Shown here: positions 20,817 to 30,702 of the stretch, one piece after another | Layout of the letters: each line of letters starts with the position of its first letter | Position numbering within the stretch: position 1 is the first letter of the stretch | Origin: Ostrinia nubilalis | Taxonomy: Eukaryota; Arthropoda; Insecta; Lepidoptera; Crambidae | Length of the DNA: 64,000 nt | Direction of reading: 5' to 3' | NCBI RefSeq assembly: GCF_963855985.1 | Contig: NC_087106.1 | Coordinates: 3,083,001 to 3,147,000 of the forward strand | The notes under the pieces: model-generated | What the model was told of the DNA's origin: nothing | The model's database searches: none | What the model saw: the letters and a program-made list of their open reading frames with translations, nothing else | Translations under genes and position numbers: made by a program

Positions 20817-21670
20817 ACACGTAAAAATTACCAAAGATGTATGGAAGATTTGGAACAAGCTTATGAAATCAAATAAATCCATAAGCCGTCGATTAGCTCT
20901 GAAAAGGGATTTATAGAAAATTCAATATGAAGCATTTTGTTTGGGCCTATGTCCAACTTTCTTCTCTTCCTTTTCTTCGGTGGCTCCAACTCTCAAATTA
21001 TCTAGCTGCATGAGATGGTTTCCCACTAATCTGTTTATCGGATTCGGGGCCAGCACCTTCGCAGGAGCCAACCTTCGCGAAAAACCTCTATGGAAAATTA
21101 AGAAAAAACTCTATGTTGTCTTGGAACGTCTGTCAACGAAGTCAAATGTGAAAAATCCGCTGAATATTTGCTGAATAAATTGAATTAATCAAAACCGCAA
21201 GAAATATCGACGGGTCGACCCTCGAAGCCTGGTCTCCGTCTCCTGATCCGCAGGTTGGTGGTTTCCGTTTTATGCAGCTGTATTTTTGAGTTGTTTGGAG
21301 TCACCAGCCGACCCCCGCATCATCTTTCTTCCCCGCAATTTTTATTCCTGGTGTGGCTATTTACACGCCACATCACATTTCCTTCATTGGAAAAATACAT
21401 CGCACATAAAATGTATGTATCACAACAACTCTCTGAAATTGGTTGCTTGATAGATGATGAAGAGTTAGCAGAAATCATATTAATAGGATTACCTGGCGAG
21501 TTTGCCCAACTAATAATGGCCATCGAAGGGTCTCAAATTACTCTCTCACAACTGAACTTGTGATAAATAGACTGAAGCAAGGTGATTGTTACGACAATCA
21601 CCATACCAACACAATCAGAAGCAGGATATACAAAATGGAGCACATTGCATTTGTCAGTACGGTAAAAGAC
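20817..21670 (+). pseudogene. Copia gag segment, array unit 5 (split by solo LTR)
   Basis: Same segment, interrupted at 20938-21375 by a solo LTR. Confidence 0.8.
20938..21375 (+). mobile_element. Solo LTR, 438 bp, TSD CATTT
   Basis: Begins TG (TGTTTGGGCC) and ends CA (CACATCA), flanked by CATTT at 20933-20937 and 21376-21380; an AATAAA lies at 21174. These are the marks of recombination between two LTRs leaving one. Orientation follows the AATAAA. Superfamily is unknown. Confidence 0.85.
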
Positions 21671-22016
21671 ATAGGAAGATAATTGAAATGATCATCTATA
21701 AAGTTTTCGATATGAGAAATACGCATCATTATTGAAACGGGACAGAACTGTGCTTCTGAAAGATGCAGTATGTGGACCCGAGAAAGAAAAGTTTTGTATT
21801 TCTAGTGGCCTCTGTCGATAATATTTTTTTTCTGATGGATGCACATACCAGAATCGAAATGTCTTTTTAAGTAATGCATTACTTTTGAGTTCTTGGAGTC
21901 ATTAAACAGTAACTAGCAGTATTTCAAGAAATACCGAAATTCCGGTATACCGGTAATTGAAATTTCAATACCGGTATAAAACTTATTCCGGTATTCCATG
22001 CCCTATCCATATTTAA

Positions 22017-22464
22017 AACACGTAAAAATTACCAAAGATGTATGGAAGATTTGGAACAACCTTATGAAATCAAATAAATCCATAAGCCGTCGATTGGCTC
22101 TGAAATGGGATTTATAGAAAATTCAATATGAAGCACTTGAAGCATTTCCTTCATTGAAAAAATACATCGCACATAAAATGTATGTATCACAACAACTCTC
22201 TGAAATTGGTTGCTTGATAGATGATGAAGAGTTAGCAGAAATCATATTAATAGGATTACCTGGCGAGTTTGCCCAACTAATAATGGCCATCGAAGGGTCT
22301 CCAATTACTCTCTCACAACTGAACTTGTGATAAATAGACTGAAGCAAGGTGATTGTTACGACAATCACCATACCAACACAATCAGAAGCAGGATCTACAA
22401 AATGGAGCACAATGCATTTGTCAGTACGGTAAAAAAAATATAGGAAGATAATTGAAATGATCAT
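22017..22464 (+). pseudogene. Copia gag segment, array unit 6, 3' end of array
   Basis: Last copy, ending where the array stops at 22464 against LINE fragments. Confidence 0.8.
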
Positions 22465-22489
22465 CACCTTCAATCAATTGGATCAATAC

Positions 22490-22800
22490 ATTTTTCTATT
22501 CTCCCACTTCTGCCCACATAACAATCTTGATACTTCGGATACCTTGATTGACCTTATACTAACTTCCTCTGCTGACCTCGCACTGTAGCACTTGCCCTTA
22601 CCCCTGGATTCTCTAGACGCGATCTCAATACAAACTTGAATCAGTACATTTTTTCTGCCTACACACACACGTCACAATTTGATGCTTCGGATACCTTGAT
22701 TGACCTTATCCTAACTTCCTCTCCTGACCTCGCACTGTAGCACGCTCAGGTACTTGCCCTTACCCCTGGATTCTCCCGACATGACGTTCAACCTACTTGA
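22490..22800 (+). pseudogene. Two non-LTR endonuclease fragments
   Basis: Two related segments each read DTLIDLILTSS.DLAL and then, with frame slips, LTPGFS..HD. This is the end of the apurinic-type endonuclease domain of LINEs (LDL..T...L then PG.S.HD). They are a direct duplication, about 150 bp per unit. Confidence 0.55.
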
Positions 22801-22904
22801 AAAAAGTTTAGGAAACCTTTTAACTGCTTTAAACTTTGGGAGAGCGGTGAGTCTGTGAAAATCTTGTGTAAGATAATATATTGAATATAAGGAATCAATA
22901 AAGC

Positions 22905-23100
22905 ATGGCAAATACAATAAAGAAAAAGTGCTGAAACAACTAGCATTACAAGAAAATGACCAATTTACTTATTATTAATTCCTTGTGGTCTTTTTATAGA
23001 CGAAGAAATACAATATCTTGGAGCTACACCAGATGGCTTAATTGGAGAAATTAAATGCCATATAACAGTATTCAACAAAAGCTTCAAAACGGAAATGTAA
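22905..23100 (+). pseudogene. YqaJ-type nuclease fragment
   Basis: Reads HGKYNKEKVLKQLALQEN, then in another frame CGLFIDEEIQYLGATPDG and EIKC. The PDG...EIK pair is the PD-(D/E)xK active site of the YqaJ/lambda exonuclease fold, which occurs in several insect TE-borne proteins. Frameshifted and short of the usual linker between the two active-site motifs, hence dead. Family recognition from memory. Confidence 0.6.
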
Positions 23101-23139
23101 AATAAAAATGTCCATTTTATAAAATTAATAAGCCAGGAG

Positions 23140-23626
23140 AAACGGTCATAAACCTCTTGCAAGTCTTCGTATACGCAATAAAATAACTAAATATATTTTA
23201 CGGAACAGTTCGCGATTTTGGCCTAAAGAAAAAACTTAACCTTTCATCAACATTCCACCGGCAAAATGGTAATTTTCTCTAGTCTTGAGAAAACTAAAGG
23301 ACATCGAAAATTAAAATTTGGAAATTCATGATGAAAATGATGCTGATCCATAAGGAAGGGAGGACCTATGAGATTTTTTGGAGAAGGAGCCGACGCGGAC
23401 GGATACGGAACACGCCAAGAACTTACAAAAGGCACATTACCCGTACAACCTGCTGCATTTGCGTCTGCAAAAACTGCACACTAGGCATGGAAATGCATTG
23501 TTTAGTACAAAATTAGAGAACCAAACTATGGAGAACTTTATCAACAAAATCTTTGAAATATCACAACAACGCATACCTGTTATACATATACAGGAACAAC
23601 TACATATCAACCATAAGTCTAGCTAA
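23140..23626 (+). pseudogene. Copia leader and gag start, copy 2
   Basis: Repeats the leader and start region of 15050-15375 (ACCTTTCATCAACATTCCAC, then ATG 23266). Gag text: MMKMMLIHK, LEKEPTRTDTEHAKNLQKAH, and further on KLENQTMENFINKIFEIS to a stop at 23624. Several frame changes. Confidence 0.65.
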
Positions 23627-23629
23627 ATG

Positions 23630-24140
23630 TTTGTTTGCCATTAGGACGTGAGAGGATCGACCACGATGGATAGAATCAATTTTCAAAGACGAGTTCTTGG
23701 GAAATGAAATGAAGGAGAAATTGTGTCACAGGATGTCTGCTTTCTGAACTGGTCGATCCCAGGATACCTCGAAATCAGAAAATAAGGGACCCTGAGTTCA
23801 TTCTTCCATACGATCTTCCATCTTACTCCGTGATTGTTCGCCGTGGTATCCTGAACCTGAACCTGAATATCAAATCAAAATTCAAGTCGTCACTCAAGAT
23901 CATTCAAGTCCCCGTAACCTTGAGCTACAGCGTCCTTATCGCATCGGAATGTTCCTGGCCGCAGTTGCGTTCTTATCTATTGCCCACGTTTGATGTTGGG
24001 AGATTTTACAAAAGAATCAGTTTCCTTGCAAAATCGAATTGAGAATATAAAAAGTGAATAAATAAGTACGTGGGCCAAAGGGAAAGAACAACCCATAAAC
24101 TACTGCTTGGTTAATGATAAACTTTGGTTAGAGCTAGACT
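23630..24140. other. Unassigned, probably retroelement-derived
   Basis: No protein family recognised; CTGAACCTGAACCTGAAT at about 23851 is a short hexamer repeat. Confidence 0.3.
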
Positions 24141-24149
24141 TTCATCCTT

Positions 24150-24475
24150 AACTAATATCAGTACATTTTCCTATACTACCAATTCTGCCCACACAGATCA
24201 CTTCTTCATACTTCGGATACCTTGATTGACCTTATACTAACATCCTCTACTGACCTCGCACTGTAGCATGCTCAGGTACATTGCTTTTACCCCTGGATTC
24301 TCTAGACATGACCGTCATCCTCTGAATCATTTTCTTATTCTCACACTTCTATCCTCATAACAATCTTGTTGATCCTTCGGATACCTTGATTGACCATATA
24401 CTAACTTCCTCTTCTGACCTCGCACTTTAGCACGCTCAGGTACTTGCCCTTACCCCTGGATTCTCTATCACGTTA
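24150..24475 (+). pseudogene. Two further non-LTR endonuclease fragments
   Basis: Direct repeats of the segments at 22490-22800 (shared CTTCGGATACCTTGATTGAC and CCCCTGGATTCTCT). So four copies occur in 2 kb, with about 1.3 kb of copia and YqaJ debris between the pairs. Confidence 0.55.
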
Positions 24476-24587
24476 AGCGCCAAGGTACCTCTGAGGCTCT
24501 ATTTTTTTTGCTAATATGACATCCCCTGGTCCTATAATACTGTGTTTTTTTTTACCTGTTCTTCTTACCAATTTTTTTTAAAGTTAA

Positions 24588-24662
24588 ATCATATGATATA
24601 CACTGGCCCCTAAGACTGAATTTATGGAAAGTAAATCTCAGGGGCCTAGATATCATATGATA
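24588..24662. repeat. Imperfect inverted repeat
   Basis: ATCATATGATATACACTGGC...CCCCTAAG pairs with a complementary segment ending ATATCATATGAT; arms of about 28 bp. Confidence 0.6.
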
Positions 24663-24735
24663 CACACTACTTTCCTGCAACTATGAGTTACCCCTCCCCT
24701 TGATATAACATGTATTTTCATCTCCTTTATTTCAG

Positions 24736-24929
24736 ATTATCGACAAAGAAGAACTCATGAAGACAAAGACGGGAAATGCTACGCAATCATGGACTTTTCA
24801 AGTGACGATTCAGTGGATGACCCGGATTACGAACCTATAGTTCACTTTAGTCAATATCATTTTGATAGTCCTAGTTCAGAAGATGATAGTTCTGATAATA
24901 TCCCTTTAGCCCAGTTAAGGATGCTTTAG
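24736..24929 (+). pseudogene. Acidic exon-like segment of a TE protein
   Basis: A good acceptor (CTCCTTTATTTCAG) opens a frame: YRQRRTHEDKDG, then MDFSSDDSVDDPDYEPI and SSEDDSSDNIPLAQL, stop at 24927. An acidic N-terminal segment of this kind is usual in piggyBac-like transposases, but no catalytic region follows; hAT-like end sequence begins right after. Unrecognised otherwise. Confidence 0.3.
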
Positions 24930-25210
24930 TGGTCGACCGAAAATGGATATTCAGCCGAAACCGAAAATTTTCCATACGTACTTTTATTTGGTTCATTTGA
25001 GGTTAGGTTTCCCAAAACAATATTTTTGCCCCACAAATACGTCAAAAAAAAAAGAATATTCTAGACGTGGATGTTGGTTTCCGGTAGTGAACATACTTCT
25101 GTTTACATCCGGTTTGTAGGCCGAAGCCTCTTTCTCGGCCGTTACTAACGTACGTTTGCTACACTTGCAACCTTGCATCACTTATTTGATACAATCCGGG
25201 AGTGAATGCC
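24930..25210. mobile_element. Probable hAT-like terminal region
   Basis: GTGGTCGACCGAAAATGG and CAGCCGAAACCGAAAATTTT resemble CCGAAA-rich hAT-type ends. Other end not located. Confidence 0.3.
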
Positions 25211-25224
25211 ACCGAAATTCGTCA

Positions 25225-26117
25225 TGGGAAAAAGAAAGCATAGTGCAACTTAGTGAGGAGGTGAGGAAGTCAAAAGAGAAGAGAAGAGGATGATAAGAAA
25301 GTTAGAAAAGTGGAAAAGGCGACTGAAGGCTGAAGAAGACATGGACGAGAGGAGGACCAACTGTAGTACACCACCACCGCCCACACTCGAGGCATCCAAA
25401 GATGACACCATCTCAATTAGTTTAGGTACACAAGAAACGTTACTGATAATTTGTACTTATTAATTATTTATTACCACTGACTTAATTTTGATGAGTATTG
25501 TCAGAGCTATCACTTAGGGGATAGACAGGCGAACACTAATTATTACCTATTAGAGCTTTCACGTTGAGGATAGACATGTTTCTTATATTTACCTTAGAGC
25601 TATCACTTTGAGGATAGACTAAATCATGTGGGTACTGCGTCAATCTTATAATAAAAATTCAAATTCCAGACAAGGAAGAAATCGAGGCAGAGCTATTGGA
25701 AGCTCTCGGTCCAGAAGGCACAGATGCAGTGGAACCGGGAACCAATCCATCAACATTTGGCTACTAGATGGAATAATGTCATAAGAGAGAGATTAAAAAA
25801 TCCTCAAGAAATATCCAGTTCATGAAAATTTCACTGCGGCAGCTCCTGTCTTGAATCCTGAAATTAAGACAGTAATGTCAGAGGTGGCCACAAAGAGAGA
25901 TAATAGATTAGCTTGGCGACAGAATCTTACAGGGAAAATTCTTATGGCTATGGGAAAGACCCTAACTAATATAATGAAAGGCAACATCAACACGAGGGAT
26001 ATTGTTGAACAGCTCAACAATGCGGCTAAGATCGGGGCTGATTTATTCCATCAAGACTCAATGTCCAGAAGATACTTTGCCCTAGCAGGCCTTAACCGTC
26101 GCTTACAGGTAGGCTAG
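25225..26117 (+). pseudogene. Gag-like TE ORF1 (coiled-coil basic protein) in two exons
   Basis: The first block (25225-25423) begins with ATG GGAAAAAGAAAG, has two stops, then reads EEVKREEKRMIRKLEKWKRR and KDDTISISL, ending at a donor-like AG/GTACAC. A second block from an acceptor at about 25671 reads KEEIEAELLEALG, LNPEIKTVMSEVATKRDN, GKILMAMGKTLTNIM, LNNAAKIGADLFHQDSMSRR, to 26117. This layout matches a family of insect TE-associated ORF1/gag-like proteins that I link, tentatively, to DIRS-like elements. Stops and a frameshift make it dead. Confidence 0.45.
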
Positions 26118-26129
26118 TTTAATCTCATA

Positions 26130-26486
26130 ATTGTTCGCAAACTTGATACAAATAGTATAAAAGAGGCGATAGAGCGAAAACCAAGGTTCCAATAATTTGA
26201 AAGAGACAACTCTATTGAGCAAAGTCAGCTGACGACGCTGAAGACGGCGGACGGTAACGTCAACAAAAGCCGAGGTTCTGGGTGAGATCGAAAAGATTTA
26301 TGGACAGCTATATGTATACCTCCAAACCTGTTAATAGCTCAGTAATAGACGCAAGAGCTAGGTTAACGCCACACTATACTAAAGACATCCTGTATATCAG
26401 CCTATACAAGATTACGAAGGCTCTCAAACAGCTTAAGAACAACAAGGCACCAGGTGATGACGGAATAACCTCACGGACGGATTAAT
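26130..26486 (+). pseudogene. LINE fragment: pre-RT region to first RT block
   Basis: In changing frames: LKTADGNVN, VLGEIEK, then ITKALKQLKNNKAPGDDGIT. NKAPGDDGI is the conserved first block of non-LTR RT (RTE-like). Ends at 26486. Confidence 0.65.
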
Positions 26487-26735
26487 CTATTTGCAGATTA
26501 CCACATCATTACTTTATTACTGACAATAATGAGGGTAGTAAGGTAATTAACGTGCATATATATTTCCTATTAAACTTTCTTGCAATTCATTGTGCTTTTG
26601 ATCTTACGAGTGAAAACTGTAACTACTCACGGAAAATATCTGTACTAACTTAGATTTGTTTGTGATTTTAAAAACTAAACAACTAAACTACCAATATTTG
26701 CTAGAGCCGTCGATAAGCGTTGGCGTTTATCCGGC
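26487..26735. other. Unassigned spacer
   Basis: No gene seen. Confidence 0.3.
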
Positions 26736-27010
26736 CGGAATGCTGACATGTTCCGGAAGACCTACGAAGATTGTCTTGAGACAACTATAGATTGGCCAAG
26801 CTGTATCCAGAGCTACGGAGCATCGACATTTTGTGTTCATGACGAAGAATTGCCATCATCATCATCTGTTGGTACTATGACCAAAAGAAAATTACCTCGC
26901 AAACCTTTTAGGGACTTAGGGACTAAGCAAAAGAAAAGAAGAAGTGGTGATTTGGATGGTGAATGCAGTGAAATAGTGTTTGCAGCAGTATCGAAATTTA
27001 TAGAAGACTA
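26736..27010 (+). pseudogene. Transib-type transposase, N-terminal part
   Basis: Frame to a TAG at 27009: FRKTYEDCLETTIDWPSC, then KRKLPRKPFRDLGTKQKKRR and SEIVFAAVSKFIED. The KRKLP.K.F.DLG.KQKRRR motif is typical of the N-terminus of insect Transib-like proteins. Reading breaks where a SINE-like repeat was inserted (27011-27250) and resumes at 27290. Transib transposases are relatives of vertebrate RAG1; this part would bind DNA. Confidence 0.55.
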
Positions 27011-27188
27011 GCTTTCCGCCCGCGGCTTCGCCCGCGTGGAATTTTGTCTGTCACAGAAAAACTTTATCGCGCGCGTCCCTGTTTCAAAAACCGGGATAAA
27101 AACTATCCTATGTTCTTTCCCGGGACTCAAACTATCTCTATGCCAAATTTCATCAAAATCGGTTGCGAGGTTTAAGCGGGAAAGCGTA

Positions 27189-27221
<33 letters not shown>

Positions 27222-27250
27222 GTTACTTTCGCATTTATAATATTAGTTGG
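27011..27250 (+). mobile_element. Lepidopteran RTE-type retroposon with (CAGA)n
   Basis: GCTTTCCGCCCGCGGCTTCG, then AAATTTCATCAAAATCGGTT, a (CAGA) run at 27190-27220, and TTTCGCATTTATAATATTAG at the tail: a very common insect retroposon. Imperfect flanking repeats ATAGAAG / ATAGAAAG suggest the TSD. Confidence 0.75.
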
Positions 27251-27284
27251 GATAGAAAGGAAAATATGGCTTCAGTTATTGAAT

Positions 27285-27905
27285 TATGTTGAATAAGCCA
27301 GAAACAGTAGATCATTTTTTAGAAATAATGAAAAAGTCATTGAGCAATAAAAAAAGTTTACGCCCCTAAAAGCTCTTGGCTTATTGATATCACTCAAGCT
27401 TTCAAAGTGGCAATATATTACATTGAGGGAGACAGCTATTCGGGAAGGTGTTAGCGACTTCAAGTGCAAAAAGAGGAGAAAAAATGTTATCCTCCTCAAA
27501 TTCTATCGCAGTAACATACTTGTCGGCCAGAGAATTTCCTTGCAAGTTTTACTCGACATAACAATAAAGAGAATATTTAAATCTTTGCCCGAGGATTTAG
27601 AAGGGAATAAAATGATTCTAATTCCTAAATGGGGCTGTGACGGTGCATCTAGCCAGAGCAGGTACAAGCAGAAACTAGATTCACCACAAAGTGACTCCAG
27701 CATCTTCATGATGACGTCATTAGTGCCTTTAAAAATAACTTGTGAAGGGGTCACAGTTTGGGAAAACCCAAATTTTCAAATTCATAAAAGTAAGCGAAGC
27801 AGTTGTAAAGGAAGAAGTTTCAAGGATAAATGAAGAAATAGCAGCACTCCGCCCAACCGAGTATGAGAACCGTGTAACCATCGATAATAGTTGCTTTGAT
27901 GATGC
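27285..27905 (+). pseudogene. Transib-type transposase, central part with first catalytic Asp
   Basis: KPETVDHFLEIMKKSL, then by frameshift TPLKALGLLISLKLSKWQYI, LLDITIKRIFKSLP, IPKWGCDGASSQSRYKQK, FMMTSLVPLKITCEG, and after another shift VVKEEVSRINEEIAALRPTE. KWGCDG..S...YKQ followed by TSLVPL fits the first catalytic Asp region of Transib/RAG1-like transposases. At least two frameshifts. Expected downstream Cys/His (zinc) region is not found here. Confidence 0.6.
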
Positions 27906-27930
27906 TGTTCAGAATATTAAAGCTCAGTAG

Positions 27931-28253
27931 CAAAGAATTACTGATATCTTAGAAAAGGATTCAAATGCTGCATATACAAACATTCTTACTAAGTTTGGAT
28001 CTAATTTATCGAAGCTGCAAACTCCGTCAAGTATTATATTATCATTTATTTCTGAAAAAACTGTCCGAAGAAGATCTCAAAAAATTCTTATACAACCAAC
28101 ATCGATCGCTCGCCGCAAAGAAAGAGGTCTACCATGCAGTGGAAGAATTCAATCAGGACGTCCAGCCAAGTCAGAAACAACAAAGAAAAGAAAGCGTGTT
28201 CGTGATATTGCATCAAATATTAATGATAATGAGCCTCCTGCTAAAAGACACTG
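27931..28253 (+). pseudogene. Unassigned C-terminal TE-protein segment
   Basis: Frame opening after TAG 27928: NILTKFGSNLSKLQTPSSII, QPTSIARRKERGLPCSG, then GRPAKSETTKKRKR and PPAKRH, stop at 28251. An AT-hook-like GRPAK followed by basic residues recalls C-termini of SWIM/MULE- or YqaJ-associated TE proteins. Not proven. Confidence 0.35.
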
Positions 28254-28520
28254 ATTTTACAAAAATAAATTGATTGTATTTTTTTCTTGTGTAAGTATGT
28301 TGATCACGGTGCGTGCGTGCGTGCGTGACACAATTTTGCTGTAATAAAAAATAATTTAAAAACCCGAATTATCTTGCTCATCTTTCACATCTAATGCCCC
28401 AAAATAAACACGGATTTGTGGCGTTTAATTGCCGTATGCTAATGACAAAACCCGTGCGCGGTTGAAGGACTCGTGCCTGGAATTAAACACGAGTTTGGAA
28501 AGGAAATTCGCGCGACAAAC
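28254..28520. other. Spacer with (GCGT)n microsatellite
   Basis: A short GCGT repeat at 28309-28327; the remainder has CCCGTGCG-type repetition, no gene. Confidence 0.4.
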
Positions 28521-28522
28521 CC

Positions 28523-29146
28523 GTGCGTGTTTCGAGGCAGTACTGCCTCCTATTGCACACGGAAAAGGAAATACACGTCCCGCCGCGCGTGACGACTAGA
28601 ACACGCCAAGACCATATATTATGTCTGACAACAGATAACAGGTCTTCAAAAAGTAATGATTCCTATCTGGCCGTCACGGGTCATTACATAGATAGTGAGT
28701 ATAAGTTGCAAAGTGTATTATTGCTAGAATGCAATGTTCTTGAGAAAATCCACACGGGGGCAAACTTAGCGGAAGCCTCGGAAAAAAATGTTCAAGATTG
28801 GGGAATAAATGACCGAATACTGCTAGTGGTATCAGATAATGGCGCCAATATAAAAAAACGCTATAAACATACTGAAATTGAAACATTTCGGCTGTTATGC
28901 CCACACACTCAATCTGGCTGTGCAAAAAGCGTTGGGAAGCGAGAGCCGAGATACCCTGTTGCACCAAGACCTCTGGATTCAATCCGCTACGACAATGTGG
29001 GTCATTTACCAATATTAACGACTCAAGGCAGGTGCAAAAATTGTAAAAAGGGTTACACAAGTGTTTGTTGTGTCAAATGCAACCTTAGGTTGTGTACGAT
29101 TGAGAAACGAAATTGTTTTTATAACTACCATGTCCTGTCTGCCTGA
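28523..29146 (+). pseudogene. Chimeric open frame: hAT catalytic segment fused to piggyBac C-terminus
   Basis: One open frame of about 207 codons without a natural start (opens GTG). Residues about 33-110 read LTTDNRSSKSNDSYLAVTGH and ILLVVSDNGANIKK, two catalytic-Asp regions of hAT transposases. From about 28865 it turns into HTQSGCAKSVGKREPRYPVA, RYDNVGHLPILTTQGRCKNC, KKGYTSVCCVKCNLRLC and NCFYNYH, the Cys-rich C-terminal finger of piggyBac-like transposases. The two belong to different superfamilies, so the in-frame join comes from a rearrangement. Confidence 0.7.
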
Positions 29147-29640
29147 TGGTTTCAAATTCTTTGTAAAACATGTTTTTTTTTTAATGCAGGTTTTATTTAT
29201 CTCTACGAAAAATATACCCCTTTTTTAATGTGCGGCGGGAGCCGCCGCGCGAAACTTAGCTCTAAACTTTAGAGCTAAGTTTCATCCAAGGCAGAATCAC
29301 ACAAGCGCATGAGATTGGATAAGTCAGGAAGTTATCATGCAGGTGTATCAAAACATCTCAAAGCTTCATTTGAAATTCATTCATTGAAGCAAACCAAAAA
29401 AAAACCTCACACCATCTGGGAGGATTTAATCAAACCACGTATCCTTAAAGCCACGAAAATAATATAACATCTTCAGAAGATGACATTTTTGTTGGGAAAC
29501 CAGACGAAGAGGACTCTGATATTACTTATTGTAGCTCGGAGCCAAGATCATATTATTATCCGTCTTCCTTAGACTGATTAACATTTTTTTCCGGATCTGA
29601 ATCGTCACGTGAAATTAACGATTTAAAAAATGTAGAAACA
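29147..29640. other. TE debris with a palindrome
   Basis: 29245-29285 contains AAACTTAGCTCTAA / TTTAGAGCTAAGTTT, a hairpin, next to GCGGCGGGAGCCGCCGC. 29286-29455 reads in part SGSYHAGVSKHLKASFE, unassigned, and an acidic stretch follows. Confidence 0.4.
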
Positions 29641-29649
29641 AAAGAAACT

Positions 29650-29976
29650 TCTACTGATATGTTAGATTTTGGACTTTCTTCACTTCATGCGCGTATAAAT
29701 TTAATGGAATGCCTTTTACACATTTCATACAGACTTGATACGAAGAAATGGTCTGTGAGAGGCAAAGCTGAGCAAGAGTTGAAAGATGCCAGAAAAAAAA
29801 ATATACAAGATCGCTTTAAATCAGAGCTCGGCCTGCTTATTGATGTGGTAAAACAAGGCCATGCTACCACCAACGATGGTAACACAGCGAGGAGGTTCTT
29901 CGAAGATCCGGTGAAAACTGCTGCCATAACAGGGCTCGATGCATATGACATTCGATACTACACAAACGGTCCTTAG
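29650..29976 (+). pseudogene. Transib-type transposase, second catalytic block
   Basis: ETKETSTDMLDFGLSSLHAR, LMECLLHISYRLDTKKW, then VKQGHATTNDGNTARRFFED and AITGLD, stop at 29974. FGLS.LHARI..(M/F)E, KQG..TTNDGNTARRFF and ITG.D are typical of the middle of Transib/RAG1-like transposases. It is separated from the block at 27285-27905 by unrelated TE debris. The final Glu-bearing region is absent. Confidence 0.6.
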
Positions 29977-30700
29977 CTTCACAACCAACAAATCGATGTT
30001 GTCATACAACAAAACGATAGTGTTCGAGGAATGTTGCCATTGATTGGAAAAATAAATCTATTATAATATTTATCAGCAAGTGGACGTCATTTGGCTGAAA
30101 CGACAACTAATATTGTTTGAATTTGAATTAGAGGTACTGGTCTGATTTGAAAAAATCATCTTTGTTGGCGAGCACTTGTAGTTTGTTTTTACTTACTCAC
30201 GCTAGAGAAGCTACCAGAGTGACAAAAAAATTTAAAATCAACCACAGGATAAATCACAAAATTAACTCTATCTCCTAAACTAAGCAAAATCGTAGAACAT
30301 ACATGGGGGTGATTTAGGTACACCTTGATGTGAGGAATCTAAATTTTAGCTTTAAACGTCAACTCCCTGGTCACCCTGTATAACATCACCCTACAGCAAA
30401 TAGGAGCGTAGCAGTAAAGAAAAATGTTAATTTTAAGATTTACATACACACTTTACAAAAAAAACATTGTTAAATAAAAAGTATCTCAGTTTAATAGTTG
30501 TGTCACATCCTATTATTACTAACAATAGTAACAATATTTTTAACTATATACATTACAACAGACTTTCATTCTTAAAAAAGTTTATGAACATAAATTCTTA
30601 GATCTATTCATATGAAAATAAACATATTTATAATTTCCTCTCTCAATTTCCTCAGGCTGAAGTCTGTGACCGATGTTGGTAGTGCGTACGAATATACACT
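29977..30700. other. Spacer with dispersed-repeat fragments
   Basis: GTGGACGTCATTTGGCTGAA at about 30074 is the minus copy of a lepidopteran repeat also present near 43915. No gene. Confidence 0.4.
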
Positions 30701-30702
30701 AG

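Larger units (their letters stand above)
16551..22464 (+). repeat. Tandem array of a ~760-bp copia-gag-derived unit
   Basis: Six gag-bearing units plus a partial one. The marker TTCCTTCATTGG starts at 17533, 18660, 19422, 20179, 21379 and 22146. Spacings without later insertions are 757-767 bp. Each unit has a central Gag stretch (KYIAHKMYVSQQLSEIGCLI, DDEELAEIILIGLPGEF), a non-coding part, and a palindromic block rich in CCGGTATACCGG / AATACCGGTAT. Units carry the same TAG or TGA stops, so they multiplied as non-coding DNA. Both array edges fall in the same sub-sequence (GATAATTGAAATGATCATC). Confidence 0.9.

Noticed and set aside
16551..22464. CRISPR-like array
   Set aside because: Unit of 760 bp with gag-coding content, no short repeats with unique spacers, eukaryotic context.
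17519..22473. Repeated minus-strand frames (for example MLHFV.PASDCVGMVIVV) in the copia array
   Set aside because: They are the antisense of the gag segment and its 3' part; no family, no splice signals, present only because the unit is repeated.
28523..29146. Domesticated host gene
   Set aside because: No ATG, abrupt change of family within the frame, no splice context; an accidental chimera is simpler.
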